A DNA stretch of 64,000 nt. Source: Brevundimonas pondensis. GTDB taxonomy: Bacteria; Pseudomonadota; Alphaproteobacteria; Caulobacterales; Caulobacteraceae. The stretch is from positions 434,001 to 498,000 of the forward strand of contig NZ_CP062006.1 of the NCBI RefSeq assembly GCF_017487345.1, read 5' to 3'. The notes under the pieces are model-generated. The model searched no databases and was not told the origin of the DNA. It saw nothing but the letters and a program-made list of their open reading frames with translations. This document shows, piece after piece, positions 9,663 to 17,345 of this stretch (positions are counted from its first letter, which is position 1; each line of letters begins with the position of its first letter). The position numbers and the translations under genes were made by a program.

Positions 9663-9841
9663 AGTTCATTACAGCATCGACGATTATGTTTTCGGCGCTT
9701 CTGTTTTTGGCAATCGTTGTTTCGTTTTTTACATCCAGATCTTTCGAGGATGTCATTGCTAGCGTGGCGAGTTTCGTACTTTTGATTTCTATATTGGCTA
9801 TATTCTTCTGGATTAGATCGGTGGTAAATTCGAGGAAATGA
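9659..9841 (+). CDS. small two-helix inner-membrane protein
   Basis: About 60 residues, almost entirely two hydrophobic helices (about residues 5-23 and 33-53) separated by a short polar turn (FTSRSFED), ending in RSVVNSRK. The composition is markedly AT-richer than its neighbours. An alternative ATG at 9653 would add two residues; 9659 is preferred because of the ATGA overlap with the leader peptide. Its TGA in turn overlaps an ATG at 9838 that opens the long form of the nucleoside hydrolase frame. It could be a holin-like, toxin-like or regulatory membrane peptide; nothing specific can be claimed. Confidence 0.55.
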   Translation: MKFITASTIMFSALLFLAIVVSFFTSRSFEDVIASVASFVLLISILAIFFWIRSVVNSRK

Positions 9842-9954
9842 TCAGGGCGGTCCTGATGGATGCCCAACGTCGCGTCCGGCAGGCCTGTGCTTTCTCGCGC
9901 ATGGCAGGATCGAGTGGGATTGCGCCTGCTCGTCTCGCGCGGCACACCCGTCGG

Positions 9955-10890
9955 GTGAAACAGTCCCTCATCATTGATTGCGACCCTGGCGTGGACGACG
10001 CCACGGGGTTGCTGACCGCCTTCGCCTCTTCCGACCTCGACCTGCTGGCCGTGACCACGGTCGGGGGAAACGTCAGCGCCGAAAAGACGGCGAGGAACGC
10101 ACGCATCCTGCGCCAGATCGCCGGGCGCGAAGACGTGCCGGTCTTTGTCGGGGCCGAGCGGCCCTTGCGACGTGAGCCGGCGGGCGCGGGCGAGTTCCAT
10201 GGGGCCGAGGGGCTGGGCGATCTGGAGCCATACGAGCCGGAGGCAGCGGTCGGCGAGGGAAACTCGGCCGAGGCCATTGTGCGGCTGGTGATGGAACGGC
10301 ACGCCGGATCGGTCGCCCTGGCCGTCATGGGGCCGATGACCAATCTGGCGCTGGCGATGCGGGCCGAGCCGAGGTTGGCGGGCCATCTGGGACCGGTGGT
10401 GGTCATGGGCGGGGCGCGCAGCGAGGGCGGCAACATCACCGCCTCGGCCGAGTTCAACATCTGGGCCGACCCGGAGGCGGCGGCGGAGGTCTTTGCGTCC
10501 GGCTGCCGGATGATCGTCATGGGGCTGGACGCCACCCATCAGGTGCGAGCGACCGAAGAGCGGATCGCCGCCATCGAGGCGGTGGACACGGCCTCGGCGC
10601 GGGCGGCGGGGGCCATGCTGCGCTTTTCGCAAAGGATCGAGCGGGTCATCGTCGGCTGGGACGCGGGGCCGCTGCATGATCCCTGCACCGTGGCCTGGTT
10701 GCTGAAGCCCGAGTTGTTCGATCTGGCGCCCTGCCGGATCGCGGTGGAGACGGGAAGCGATCTGACGCGAGGCCACACGGCGGTGGAGTTCCGCGTCGAG
10801 GCCGAGACGGCCCATCATTTCTGGGCGACAAGGGCCGATGCAGACGGGGTCTTCGCCCTGATCACCGACAAGCTGGGAGCGGGCCAATGA
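9955..10890 (+). CDS. inosine-uridine preferring nucleoside hydrolase family
   Basis: A purine/pyrimidine ribonucleoside hydrolase that splits nucleosides to base plus ribose. The calcium-binding signature DCDPGVDD is at residues 8-15 counted from the GTG at 9955. VMGGA and the late HDPCTVAWLL block carrying the active-site His are also present. At 311 residues it matches the usual family length. The frame is open back to an ATG at 9838, which would add 39 residues without homologous character, so the GTG is preferred although it lacks a clear ribosome binding site. It overlaps the ribokinase gene by four bases, giving a nucleoside to ribose-5-phosphate salvage pair. Confidence 0.88.
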   Translation: MKQSLIIDCDPGVDDATGLLTAFASSDLDLLAVTTVGGNVSAEKTARNARILRQIAGREDVPVFVGAERPLRREPAGAGEFHGAEGLGDLEPYEPEAAVGEGNSAEAIVRLVMERHAGSVALAVMGPMTNLALAMRAEPRLAGHLGPVVVMGGARSEGGNITASAEFNIWADPEAAAEVFASGCRMIVMGLDATHQVRATEERIAAIEAVDTASARAAGAMLRFSQRIERVIVGWDAGPLHDPCTVAWLLKPELFDLAPCRIAVETGSDLTRGHTAVEFRVEAETAHHFWATRADADGVFALITDKLGAGQ

Positions 10891-11732
10891 GGATCACCGT
10901 CGTCGGGTCGATTAATCTGGACATGGTGGCCTCGGCCCCCAGTCTGCCGGCGCCGGGCGAGACGGTGACGGGGGCAAGCCTGGCTCGCCACGCGGGCGGC
11001 AAGGGCGCCAATCAGGCCCTGGCGGCGCGGCGGCTGGGGGCCGAGGTCAGCCTGATCGGGCGGGTCGGCGAGGACGAGATGTCCGGCGCGGCGGTGGCCC
11101 TGATGCTGGCCCACGGGGTGGACCTGTCGGGGGTCGAGACCGACATCGCGGCGCCGACCGGGGTGGCCCTGATCGCCGTCGATCCGACGGGCGAGAACCA
11201 GATCGTGGTCGCCGCCGGGGCCAATCACTTTGTCACGCCGGAGCAGCTGCCGTCGCGGATCGAGACGCCGTTGATCGCCCAGCTGGAGCTGCCGATCGAG
11301 ACGGTCGAGGCGGCGGTGGGCCGGGCGACGGACTTCGTCTGTGTGAACCTGGCGCCCGCCGCCCCGGTGTCGGAGGCCATGCTGCGCCGGGCCGATCTGA
11401 TCGTGGTCAATGAGACCGAGGCCGCCTTCTATGGCGAGGCCCTGCATGTCGGCGGCGGTCTGGTGGTGGTGACCAAGGGCGCGCGCGGGGCGGTCATGTA
11501 CCGGCGCGGGGTCGAGATGGCCTGGGCCACGCCTCCGCGTGTCGAGGCGGTGGATGCGACCGGGGCGGGCGACGCCTTTGTCGGGGCGATCACCGTGGCC
11601 TTGCTGGACGGAATGACGCCCGATGCGGCCCTGCACTTCGCCTGCGCGGCGGGGGCGCTGGCGGCCACCCGGCCCGGCGCGCAGCCGTCGCTGGGGACGC
11701 GGGACGAGGTCGAGGCCCTTCTGGCGGGCTGA
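10887..11732 (+). CDS. rbsK: ribokinase (PfkB family)
   Basis: A 281-residue PfkB-type sugar kinase. The first signature GGKGANQ is at residues 37-43, with upstream SINLDMV binding the sugar. The second signature DATGAGDAF (about 223-231) carries the catalytic Asp229. It phosphorylates ribose to ribose-5-phosphate in the cytoplasm. The ATGA overlap with the nucleoside hydrolase means the two are co-translated, and the likely ribose source is nucleoside cleavage rather than an Rbs transporter, none of which is nearby. Confidence 0.9.
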   Translation: MRITVVGSINLDMVASAPSLPAPGETVTGASLARHAGGKGANQALAARRLGAEVSLIGRVGEDEMSGAAVALMLAHGVDLSGVETDIAAPTGVALIAVDPTGENQIVVAAGANHFVTPEQLPSRIETPLIAQLELPIETVEAAVGRATDFVCVNLAPAAPVSEAMLRRADLIVVNETEAAFYGEALHVGGGLVVVTKGARGAVMYRRGVEMAWATPPRVEAVDATGAGDAFVGAITVALLDGMTPDAALHFACAAGALAATRPGAQPSLGTRDEVEALLAG

Positions 11733-11792
11733 GGCGCAACTGAAGCGGATTGACGCGGCGCAAAAGAGATCATTGCGGAACTGTCATCTTCG

Positions 11793-11815
11793 CCCCAATG
11801 TGGCCCACATTGGGG
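11793..11815. promoter_or_regulatory. perfect 23-bp dyad, operator-like
   Basis: Arms CCCCAATGTGG and CCACATTGGGG are perfect inverted repeats of 11 bases around a single central base. The site lies 38 bases before the start of the secreted hypothetical gene and about 60 bases after ribokinase. No regulator is adjacent. It could be a binding site for a dimeric regulator or an RNA hairpin; it lacks a T-run. Confidence 0.45.
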
Positions 11816-11852
11816 GTCGGCGTCGTCGGCCGGGATTTTATGGGTAGAAGCT

Positions 11853-12188
11853 ATGGGTAGGTCTGGAATCGTGGCGCTGGCGGCCTGCGCCGTGGCGGCG
11901 TTCGTCACTGTCGAAGCCCCTAAGGCGTCGGCGGCGGCGCTGGAAATGAGCGGTCAGTCGCGCGCCGAACAGATGATGATGCGGGCGAAGCGTCGCCAGG
12001 CGGAACGTCGCGCCGAGCAGGAGTACGCCGAAGCTGAAGCACGGGAACGGGCGGCGCAAGAAGCGGCTGATCGTCAGGCCGAGGCTGAAGCCCAGGCCGA
12101 AGCCCAAGCCCATACCCCCGCCGTTTCGTCGTCCCCCGCGCCGATTCCGGTCACGCAGCCTGACCCCGCGCCGCGGCCCAACGCCTAG
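11853..12188 (+). CDS. secreted Ala/Glu-rich hypothetical protein
   Basis: A 111-residue protein. An N-terminal Sec signal (GIVALAACAVAAFVTV) has cleavage expected near ASAAA at about residue 30. The mature part is one long charged helix, rich in Ala, Glu, Arg and Gln (about 38-88), likely coiled-coil, followed by a Pro/Ser-rich tail. No domain is recognised. It probably acts in the periplasm. It is preceded by the 11793-11815 dyad and convergent with the next small membrane gene. Confidence 0.6.
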   Translation: MGRSGIVALAACAVAAFVTVEAPKASAAALEMSGQSRAEQMMMRAKRRQAERRAEQEYAEAEARERAAQEAADRQAEAEAQAEAQAHTPAVSSSPAPIPVTQPDPAPRPNA

Positions 12189-12232
12189 GCGACGTCCGGG
12201 CTGACGTCATTGTCCACATAAAGACATCGAGC

Positions 12233-12252
12233 TCGGGCGCGGGGGCGCCCGA
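12233..12252. terminator. GC-rich hairpin between convergent genes
   Basis: TCGGGCGC and GCGCCCGA form a perfect 8-bp stem with a GGGG loop, placed between the stops of two convergent genes. No T-run is present on the plus strand, so it is only a candidate bidirectional terminator. Confidence 0.4.
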
Positions 12253-12263
12253 ATCGTTCTGGC

Positions 12264-12473
12264 CTAGCGTTCGTCGTACTGACGCAACAGGAACAGGGTT
12301 CCCACCGCGGTCAGGGCGCCGAGCGCGAAGGCGGCGACCAGGGAGCCGGTGGCGGCGGCGGTGGAGACGGTGACCGGGCGCTTGGCGTACCACTCGACGA
12401 TCTCGCCCGCGTGGGCGTGGTCGAGGCCCTCGTCATAGGCGTCGTCCAGATAGGTTTCGTCGGCGGCGGCCAT
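12264..12473 (-). CDS. small single-pass membrane protein
   Basis: A 69-residue protein with an acidic N-terminus (ETYLDDAYDEGLDHAH), then a motif WYAKRPVTVS, and one transmembrane helix at about residues 40-62 ending in basic residues. The start at 12473 is supported by an AAGGAGAC ribosome binding site six bases upstream. It has the shape of small DUF-type envelope proteins; no function is known. It is divergent from yebC. Confidence 0.65.
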   Translation of the reverse strand: MAAADETYLDDAYDEGLDHAHAGEIVEWYAKRPVTVSTAAATGSLVAAFALGALTAVGTLFLLRQYDER

Positions 12474-12595
12474 AGGCGTCTCCTTATTGCCTGCGCTAAA
12501 TCCCCGGCGCGGTCGGGCGGTTCCCAGTCGTGACAGAGGATCGCACATCCAGTAAAGGGCGCGCCTCACGTTTCAGAAATCTGGCAGCGAGATTC

Positions 12596-13369
12596 ATGGC
12601 CGGCCACTCGAAATTCAAGAACATCATGCACCGCAAGGGGCGCGCCGACGCCCAGCGGTCGAAGCTGTTCTCCAAACTGTCCCGCGACATCACGGTCGCC
12701 GCCAAGTCGGGCATGCCCGATCCGGCGCTGAACCCGCGCCTGCGTCTGGCGGTCAACAACGCCAAGGCCGAAAGCCTGCCCAAGGACGTCATCCAGCGCG
12801 CCATCAACAAGGCCGCCGGCGGCGACGCCGACACGATGGAAGAGGTCCGCTACGAGGGCCGGGGTCCGGGCGGCGTCGGCATCATCGTCGAGGCCCTGAC
12901 GGACAACCGCAACCGCGCGGCCTCGAACATCGGTACGGCCTTCAAGAAGAACGGCGGCGCCCTGGGGGAAATGAACTCGGTCGCCTTCATGTGGGACAAG
13001 GTGGGCAAGATCACCTATCCCGCCGAGGCTGGCACCGAGGACGCCGTCATGGAAGCCGCCATCGAGGCCGGCGCCTCGGACGTCGAGAGCGATCTGGTCA
13101 AGCCGGACATCTATGAGGACGCGCCGGGCCACACCATCTGGACCGCCTATGAGGACCTGAACGAGGTGGCCGAGGCCATGTCCAAGGTGCTGGGCGACCC
13201 GAAGTCGACCGCCATCGTCTGGAAGCCGCAGTCGGAAGTGCCGGTCACCGGCGAGGCCGTCGGCACCCTGTTCAAGCTGCTGGACGCCCTGGACGCCGAG
13301 GACGACGTGTCGTCGGTCTATTCCAACGAAGACATCTCGGACGAAGACGCGGCCAAGTACGCGGGCTGA
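12596..13369 (+). CDS. yebC: YebC/PmpR family regulatory protein (TACO1 homolog)
   Basis: It begins with the family hallmark [18 protein letters not shown] and keeps the [13 protein letters not shown] and YEGRGPGGV blocks of the conserved N-terminal and middle domains. At about 257 residues it is slightly longer than usual. Members bind DNA as regulators or help ribosomes translate proline stretches; which applies here cannot be told from sequence. In many proteobacteria yebC lies beside ruvCAB. Here it sits about 4 kb upstream of ruvC, with a MarR-MFS pair and others in between. Confidence 0.93.
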   Translation: MAGHSKFKNIMHRKGRADAQRSKLFSKLSRDITVAAKSGMPDPALNPRLRLAVNNAKAESLPKDVIQRAINKAAGGDADTMEEVRYEGRGPGGVGIIVEALTDNRNRAASNIGTAFKKNGGALGEMNSVAFMWDKVGKITYPAEAGTEDAVMEAAIEAGASDVESDLVKPDIYEDAPGHTIWTAYEDLNEVAEAMSKVLGDPKSTAIVWKPQSEVPVTGEAVGTLFKLLDALDAEDDVSSVYSNEDISDEDAAKYAG

Positions 13370-13372
13370 CGC

Positions 13373-14044
13373 CTAGCGGAGGCAGGTCTCCATCCAGTCC
13401 TGATCCGGCTCGGCGGCCCTGAGGTCGTCGAGCGTCGGGATGTTGCGTTCGGCGTCTGCGCTGACGGTGATGTGGGACAGGGCCGAGGCCGTCGGGGCCT
13501 CGCGCCGGTAGACGCTCAGGGCGAAGGGAACATGGCCGGGCGCCGCGACGCGCCAGACGCTGTTGGATTCGCCCGCGCCATAGGCGTAGCAGCCGATCGG
13601 GTCGACGCTCGCGCCGCGCACCCTGAGAGCCTCGATCGGCTCATAGGGGACCGGCTCGCCCATGGCCGACCAGTTGAGCGCCAGGCGCGTGGTCGGGGTG
13701 CGCGTCGTCTCGACGTTCAGGCCCGCCAGTTCGCCTTCCGAGGCCGAGCGCCAGCGGACCATGGCGGCGCGGGCCCGCACGTCGGCCGGATCAAGGGCGG
13801 ACGGGGTTCCGGCCACGAACAGCGACAGCAGGGCGTCGAGCATGGGGTTGGAGCGGGTGACGCCCGGCCATCGCCCGGCGCAGGCCTCATCGACCCAGGC
13901 CTCGGAGCCGGGACTGGCGGCCAGGGTTTCGGCGCGGCAGCGGTCGAGGAATTGGGCGCGGGTCTCCTGGGCGGCGGCGGGCGCGGCCGACAGGCAGGCG
14001 AAGGCGGCGCAGGCGAGGGACGCAACGAACAGGGCGGCGCGCAT
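13373..14044 (-). CDS. secreted hypothetical protein with conserved Cys residues
   Basis: A 223-residue protein with a clear Sec signal (ALFVASLACAAFACLS, cleavage near AAAQE at about residue 26). The mature part has a Cys-containing N-terminal segment (RCRAETLAASPG, DEACAGRWPG), a mixed middle, and a C-terminal DWMETCLR. The paired cysteines suggest disulfides in the periplasm. No family is recognised. It is convergent with yebC, three bases between stops, and divergent from the TonB-like gene. Confidence 0.65.
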   Translation of the reverse strand: MRAALFVASLACAAFACLSAAPAAAQETRAQFLDRCRAETLAASPGSEAWVDEACAGRWPGVTRSNPMLDALLSLFVAGTPSALDPADVRARAAMVRWRSASEGELAGLNVETTRTPTTRLALNWSAMGEPVPYEPIEALRVRGASVDPIGCYAYGAGESNSVWRVAAPGHVPFALSVYRREAPTASALSHITVSADAERNIPTLDDLRAAEPDQDWMETCLR

Positions 14045-14118
14045 GGCGGCCTCCTTTCGGCTATCGCAGGTATGTGCAAGATGCGCCCCGCGAAGATGCA
14101 GGGCAAGCCGGGGGGCGA

Positions 14119-14643
14119 ATGATGCAGGATGAGGACAGGTCGCGGGCGACCAAAGGGCGGTGGCTGCTGATCAAGTTGGCCACGTGGTGCGGCGCCTTGA
14201 TTCTGCTGGGGTGGGCGGCCTGGGGGGCGGCGTGGATGGTCGCCAACCTAAGGGTGAGCCTGGACATGCCGCCGCCGAGCGAGACGTCCGACACTCTTCC
14301 TTCCCGTATCGCCCCGCCTGAGCCCGTTGCCGCGCCGGCGCCCTATATGAGCGACGAGGGGCGGGCGATCACCAATCCGTCGTGGCTGCAGGCCCCGGAG
14401 CCGGCCTTTCCACGCGCCGCCCTGAGAAAGGGTGTCGAGACCGGCGCGGTTTCGCTGGAATGTCAGGCTGACGCCCAGGGGCGGATCAGCGCGTGTGAGA
14501 TTGTCGACGAGACGCCGCCGGGGGCCGGTTTCGGCGCTGAGACGGTGCGGGCGGCCATGAAGGCGCGCATCCGGCCGCGGTTGATCGACGGGGAGCCTGC
14601 CGCAAGTCAGGTGGCCTTCACCGTGCGGTACCGGCTGGAATAG
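14119..14643 (+). CDS. TonB-like energy transducer protein
   Basis: A 174-residue protein with TonB layout. There is a basic cytoplasmic start, one transmembrane helix at about residues 14-40, a Pro/Ala linker (about 55-75), and a C-terminal TonB domain. The domain shows PAFPRAALRKGVETGAVSL and ends VAFTVRYRLE. It would couple proton-motive force to an outer-membrane receptor or act as a stand-alone periplasmic TonB-C protein. No ExbB/ExbD or receptor is adjacent. The tandem ATGs at 14119 and 14122 make the exact start uncertain by one codon. Confidence 0.75.
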   Translation: MMQDEDRSRATKGRWLLIKLATWCGALILLGWAAWGAAWMVANLRVSLDMPPPSETSDTLPSRIAPPEPVAAPAPYMSDEGRAITNPSWLQAPEPAFPRAALRKGVETGAVSLECQADAQGRISACEIVDETPPGAGFGAETVRAAMKARIRPRLIDGEPAASQVAFTVRYRLE

Positions 14644-14752
14644 GGAACGGGCCGCCTGCGCCGGCCGCGTCCTGCCGGGGGGGCGACTGAGGCTTGCCGC
14701 CGGGCGCCGACGGGTTCACGGTGAACGGTCCTGTGCAGCTTGAGGGTCGGAC

Positions 14753-15469
14753 ATGACGATAGGCGAGGCGTTGGCCGGAACGCTGGACTGGGCCCTGATC
14801 GGGCCGGTGGCGGCGGCGATGGTCGCAGGCGGGCTGATCGGGATCGAGCGGACCTATCACGGCCATCCGGCGGGGTTCCGCACCCATATCCTGGTCTGCA
14901 TGACCTCCTGCGTGCTGATGCTGGCGGCCATGCATCAGTCGACCTGGGCCTTTGTCGCCCTGCCGGACCAGAGGCTTGTGATCGATCCTACAAGGATGTC
15001 GCACGGCATCCTGACCGGCATCGGCTTCCTGTGCGCCGGGGTCATCTTCCGCGAGGGGTTTTCGGTACACGGCCTGACCACGGCGGCCTCGCTGTGGACC
15101 ACCTCGGCGGTGGGGGTGATGTTCGGCATCGGCATGTGGGACCTGGGTCTGATCGCCGGGGGCGCGACCCTGCTGGTCCTGGCCATCCTGAGGTTCCTCG
15201 ACGCCCGCCTGCCGCATGTCGGGGTGGTGGACGTGACCCTGCGCTGGGCGCGGGGATCGGCGCCGGGCGAGGCGACCTTGCGCGGCCTGCTGGCGGACAG
15301 CGGGCTGAAGCCGGTGCGCGTCGGCCATGTGGTCAGCCACGACGGTCAGATCCACGAACACCACATCAAGGCGCGCGGGCCCATGCCCCTGCGAGTCGAC
15401 GACCTGTCGGCGCGGTTGGCGCAGCAGGGCGGGCTGGCGGGGTTCTCGGTCATGCCCAGAGACGACTGA
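14753..15469 (+). CDS. MgtC/SapB family membrane protein
   Basis: A 238-residue protein with four to five transmembrane helices in the first 150 residues. The MgtC core signatures are GGLIGIERTYHGHPAGFRTH and ILTGIGFLCAGVIFREG. A C-terminal cytoplasmic ACT-like region follows (about 155-238). Family members affect magnesium homeostasis or the F-ATPase, but many environmental homologs have no assigned role. No magnesium-sensing leader is visible in the short upstream stretch. It is convergent with the MFS operon. Confidence 0.85.
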   Translation: MTIGEALAGTLDWALIGPVAAAMVAGGLIGIERTYHGHPAGFRTHILVCMTSCVLMLAAMHQSTWAFVALPDQRLVIDPTRMSHGILTGIGFLCAGVIFREGFSVHGLTTAASLWTTSAVGVMFGIGMWDLGLIAGGATLLVLAILRFLDARLPHVGVVDVTLRWARGSAPGEATLRGLLADSGLKPVRVGHVVSHDGQIHEHHIKARGPMPLRVDDLSARLAQQGGLAGFSVMPRDD

Positions 15470-15483
15470 GGCGGCTGACGGGC

Positions 15484-15603
15484 CTACATGCAGAAGGCGA
15501 TGGCGGCGTCGAGCCAGACGGCGAGGCCGTGATGGCTCCAGAGCCAGCCGCCCAGAGCCGCGAGCGCGACGAGGCCGACGCCGATGGCGAGGCGGCGGCT
15601 CAT
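15484..15603 (-). CDS. 39-residue membrane microprotein coupled to the MFS gene
   Basis: The ATG at 15603 overlaps the TGA of the upstream transporter gene (ATGA), the arrangement used for translational coupling. The product has one hydrophobic helix (about residues 5-23), then WLWSHHGLAVWLDAAIAF. It is too short for routine gene calling, but the overlap and the membrane segment suggest it is real. It could be a small transporter accessory subunit; this is inference. Confidence 0.5.
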   Translation of the reverse strand: MSRRLAIGVGLVALAALGGWLWSHHGLAVWLDAAIAFCM

Positions 15604-16835
15604 TCGGCGGGGACCGTTGATGGGCGAATGACAGGACCCTCGCGCACCGGGACATTGGCCAGGGTGGCCATGACGGCCAGACCGATGGAGATGATCCAGA
15701 TCGCCGTATAGGAGCCGGTCAGGTCGAAGGCCACGCCCGCCAGCCAGGCGCCCAGAAACGCGCCGACCTGATGGCTGAGGAAGACGATGCCGGCCAGGGC
15801 CGAGAGGTGACGCACGCCGAAGATCTGCGCCACCAGACCATTGGTCAGGGGCACGGTGCCCAGCCACAGGAAGCCGAAGGTCGCCGCGAAGATCAGGGCG
15901 CTGGCCGGGGACAGGGGAACCAGCAGGAAGACGGCGATGGCGACGGCGCGCAGCGCGTAGAGCAGGGTCAGCAGGCCCTTCTTCGACGCTTTCGAGCCCC
16001 AGGCGCCCCACAACCAGGAGCCGGCGATGTTGAACAGGCCGATCAGGGCCAGAGACGCCGCGCCGATCCCGCCCGACAGACCCATGTCGCGCAGGTAGGC
16101 GGGCAGGTGGGTGCCGACGAAGGCGACGTGGAAGCCGCAGACGAAGAAGCCGAGGTTCAGCAGGGCGTAGCTGGGGTTGGTCAGGGCCTCCTTCAGCGCG
16201 GCCTTGAGCGGCAGGCCGTCGCGGGCGCTCGGGGCCGGAGGCTTGCCCGCCACGCCGAGCGCCAGGGGGATGATCAGGGCGACCATGCCGCCGAGCACGA
16301 ACAGGGTGAGGCGCCAGTCGAGCGCATCGAGCAGGCCCTGCGCCGCCGGAACCACGAGGAACTGGCCGAAGGAGCCGCCGGCGGTGACGATGCCGAAGGC
16401 CAGGGTGCGCTTCTCGGGCGGAACGGCGCGGCCGACCGCGCCCAGAACTACCACAAAGGTCACGCCCGCCATCGACAGGCCGACCATGACGCCGAAGCCG
16501 AGCATGAGACCGAGCGCATTGGCCGCCGTGGCCGCCACGGCCAGACCGGCCAGATAGACCAGGGCGCCGCCGACCGCGACCTTGCCCGCGCCATGCTTGT
16601 CGGCCCAGGCCCCGACAAAGGGCTGGATCAGGCCGAACAGCAGGTTCTGGGCCGCGATGATCAGGCCGAAGGTCTGGCGGTCGATCTCCAGATCCAGACC
16701 GACGGGGCGCAGGAAGAGGCCGAAGGACTGACGCACGCCCATGGACAGGGTGACGATCACCGCCCCGGTCAGGATCATGATCCAGGCCCGGCGCGACAGG
16801 CCGGAGGCGGGGGCCGGGGAGGCGGCGTCAGGCAT
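15600..16835 (-). CDS. major facilitator superfamily transporter
   Basis: A 411-residue, twelve-helix MFS protein, with the cytoplasmic loop between the halves at about residues 195-210. The loop 2-3 signature appears as PFVGAWADKHGAGKV, the form seen in the oxalate/formate and monocarboxylate-like branch. The substrate is unknown. The ATG at 16835 overlaps the end of the MarR gene by eight bases, so regulator and transporter form one transcript. It likely exports or imports a compound sensed by the MarR protein. Confidence 0.85.
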   Translation of the reverse strand: MPDAASPAPASGLSRRAWIMILTGAVIVTLSMGVRQSFGLFLRPVGLDLEIDRQTFGLIIAAQNLLFGLIQPFVGAWADKHGAGKVAVGGALVYLAGLAVAATAANALGLMLGFGVMVGLSMAGVTFVVVLGAVGRAVPPEKRTLAFGIVTAGGSFGQFLVVPAAQGLLDALDWRLTLFVLGGMVALIIPLALGVAGKPPAPSARDGLPLKAALKEALTNPSYALLNLGFFVCGFHVAFVGTHLPAYLRDMGLSGGIGAASLALIGLFNIAGSWLWGAWGSKASKKGLLTLLYALRAVAIAVFLLVPLSPASALIFAATFGFLWLGTVPLTNGLVAQIFGVRHLSALAGIVFLSHQVGAFLGAWLAGVAFDLTGSYTAIWIISIGLAVMATLANVPVREGPVIRPSTVPAE

Positions 16836-17241
16836 TGATTTCCAACTCACTCAACAGGTCGATCAGGGCCGCTTCACGCGGGCCGAGCAGGGCGGCGACG
16901 CGGGTCTGGGCCGTGGTCCAGTGCGGCAGGGCGTCGGCCAGCTTCTGCACGCCCGCAGGGGTCAGGCTGAGGGTCTGGCCGCGTGCGCCGGGCGTGGCCT
17001 CGGCCGTGACCCAACCTTGACGGATCAGCGGCTGCAGGGTGCGCCACAGGGCGCTCTTCTCATGCAGGGTGGCCTCGGCCAGATCGACCAGCCGGGAAGG
17101 GCCGAGGCGGGCGAGGGTCCGCAGCACCGCGAACTGGTTGATGTTCAAGCCGACGTCCGTCAGCGCCTCGTCATAGAGACGCGACAGGGTGCGCGAGGCG
17201 CGCCGCACGCGGCCGCAAATGCAGGGGGAGGTGACATCCAT
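16828..17241 (-). CDS. MarR family transcriptional regulator
   Basis: A 137-residue winged-helix regulator. The wHTH region spans about residues 35-100, with a recognition-helix region around LVDLAEATLHEKSALWRTL and a wing GARGQTLSLTPAG. The N-terminal helix carries two Cys (CICGRV), which could make it redox- or thiol-responsive. The start at 17241 places two similar dyads immediately upstream, implying autoregulation together with the downstream MFS gene. Confidence 0.85.
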   Translation of the reverse strand: MDVTSPCICGRVRRASRTLSRLYDEALTDVGLNINQFAVLRTLARLGPSRLVDLAEATLHEKSALWRTLQPLIRQGWVTAEATPGARGQTLSLTPAGVQKLADALPHWTTAQTRVAALLGPREAALIDLLSELEINA

Positions 17242-17276
17242 TGCGTATGCAAAGCATGTCGTTGTTGTGTATGCAA
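17241..17276. promoter_or_regulatory. two MarR-type dyads upstream of the marR-MFS operon
   Basis: TTGCGTATGCAA (17241-17252) and TTGTGTATGCAA (17265-17276) are near-palindromes of the same sequence, spaced 24 bases start to start. They lie between the divergent marR and ruvC genes, right at the marR start. The repetition and location make them the likely operator of this regulator. Confidence 0.6.
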
Positions 17277-17330
17277 CGATGAAGATCGCCCTCCGGTCAT
17301 TGTTCGCTAACCGTCTTTGCGGCATGACTG

Positions 17331-17345
17331 GAACGAATGACGAAC
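17331..17345. promoter_or_regulatory. alphaproteobacterial SOS (LexA) box overlapping the ruvC start
   Basis: GAACGAATGACGAAC is a perfect GAAC-n7-GAAC, the reverse complement of the GTTC-n7-GTTC direct repeat recognised by alphaproteobacterial LexA. It contains the ruvC ATG (17337-17339). A one-mismatch copy, GTTC-n7-GTCT, lies about 30 bases upstream. LexA bound here would block ruvC expression directly. Confidence 0.65.

Noticed and set aside
8596-10887. Open frame of about 760 codons on the minus strand opposite the racemase and nucleoside hydrolase genes
   Set aside because: It runs across several well-supported genes and intergenic DNA and has no coherent domain; a GC-rich shadow.
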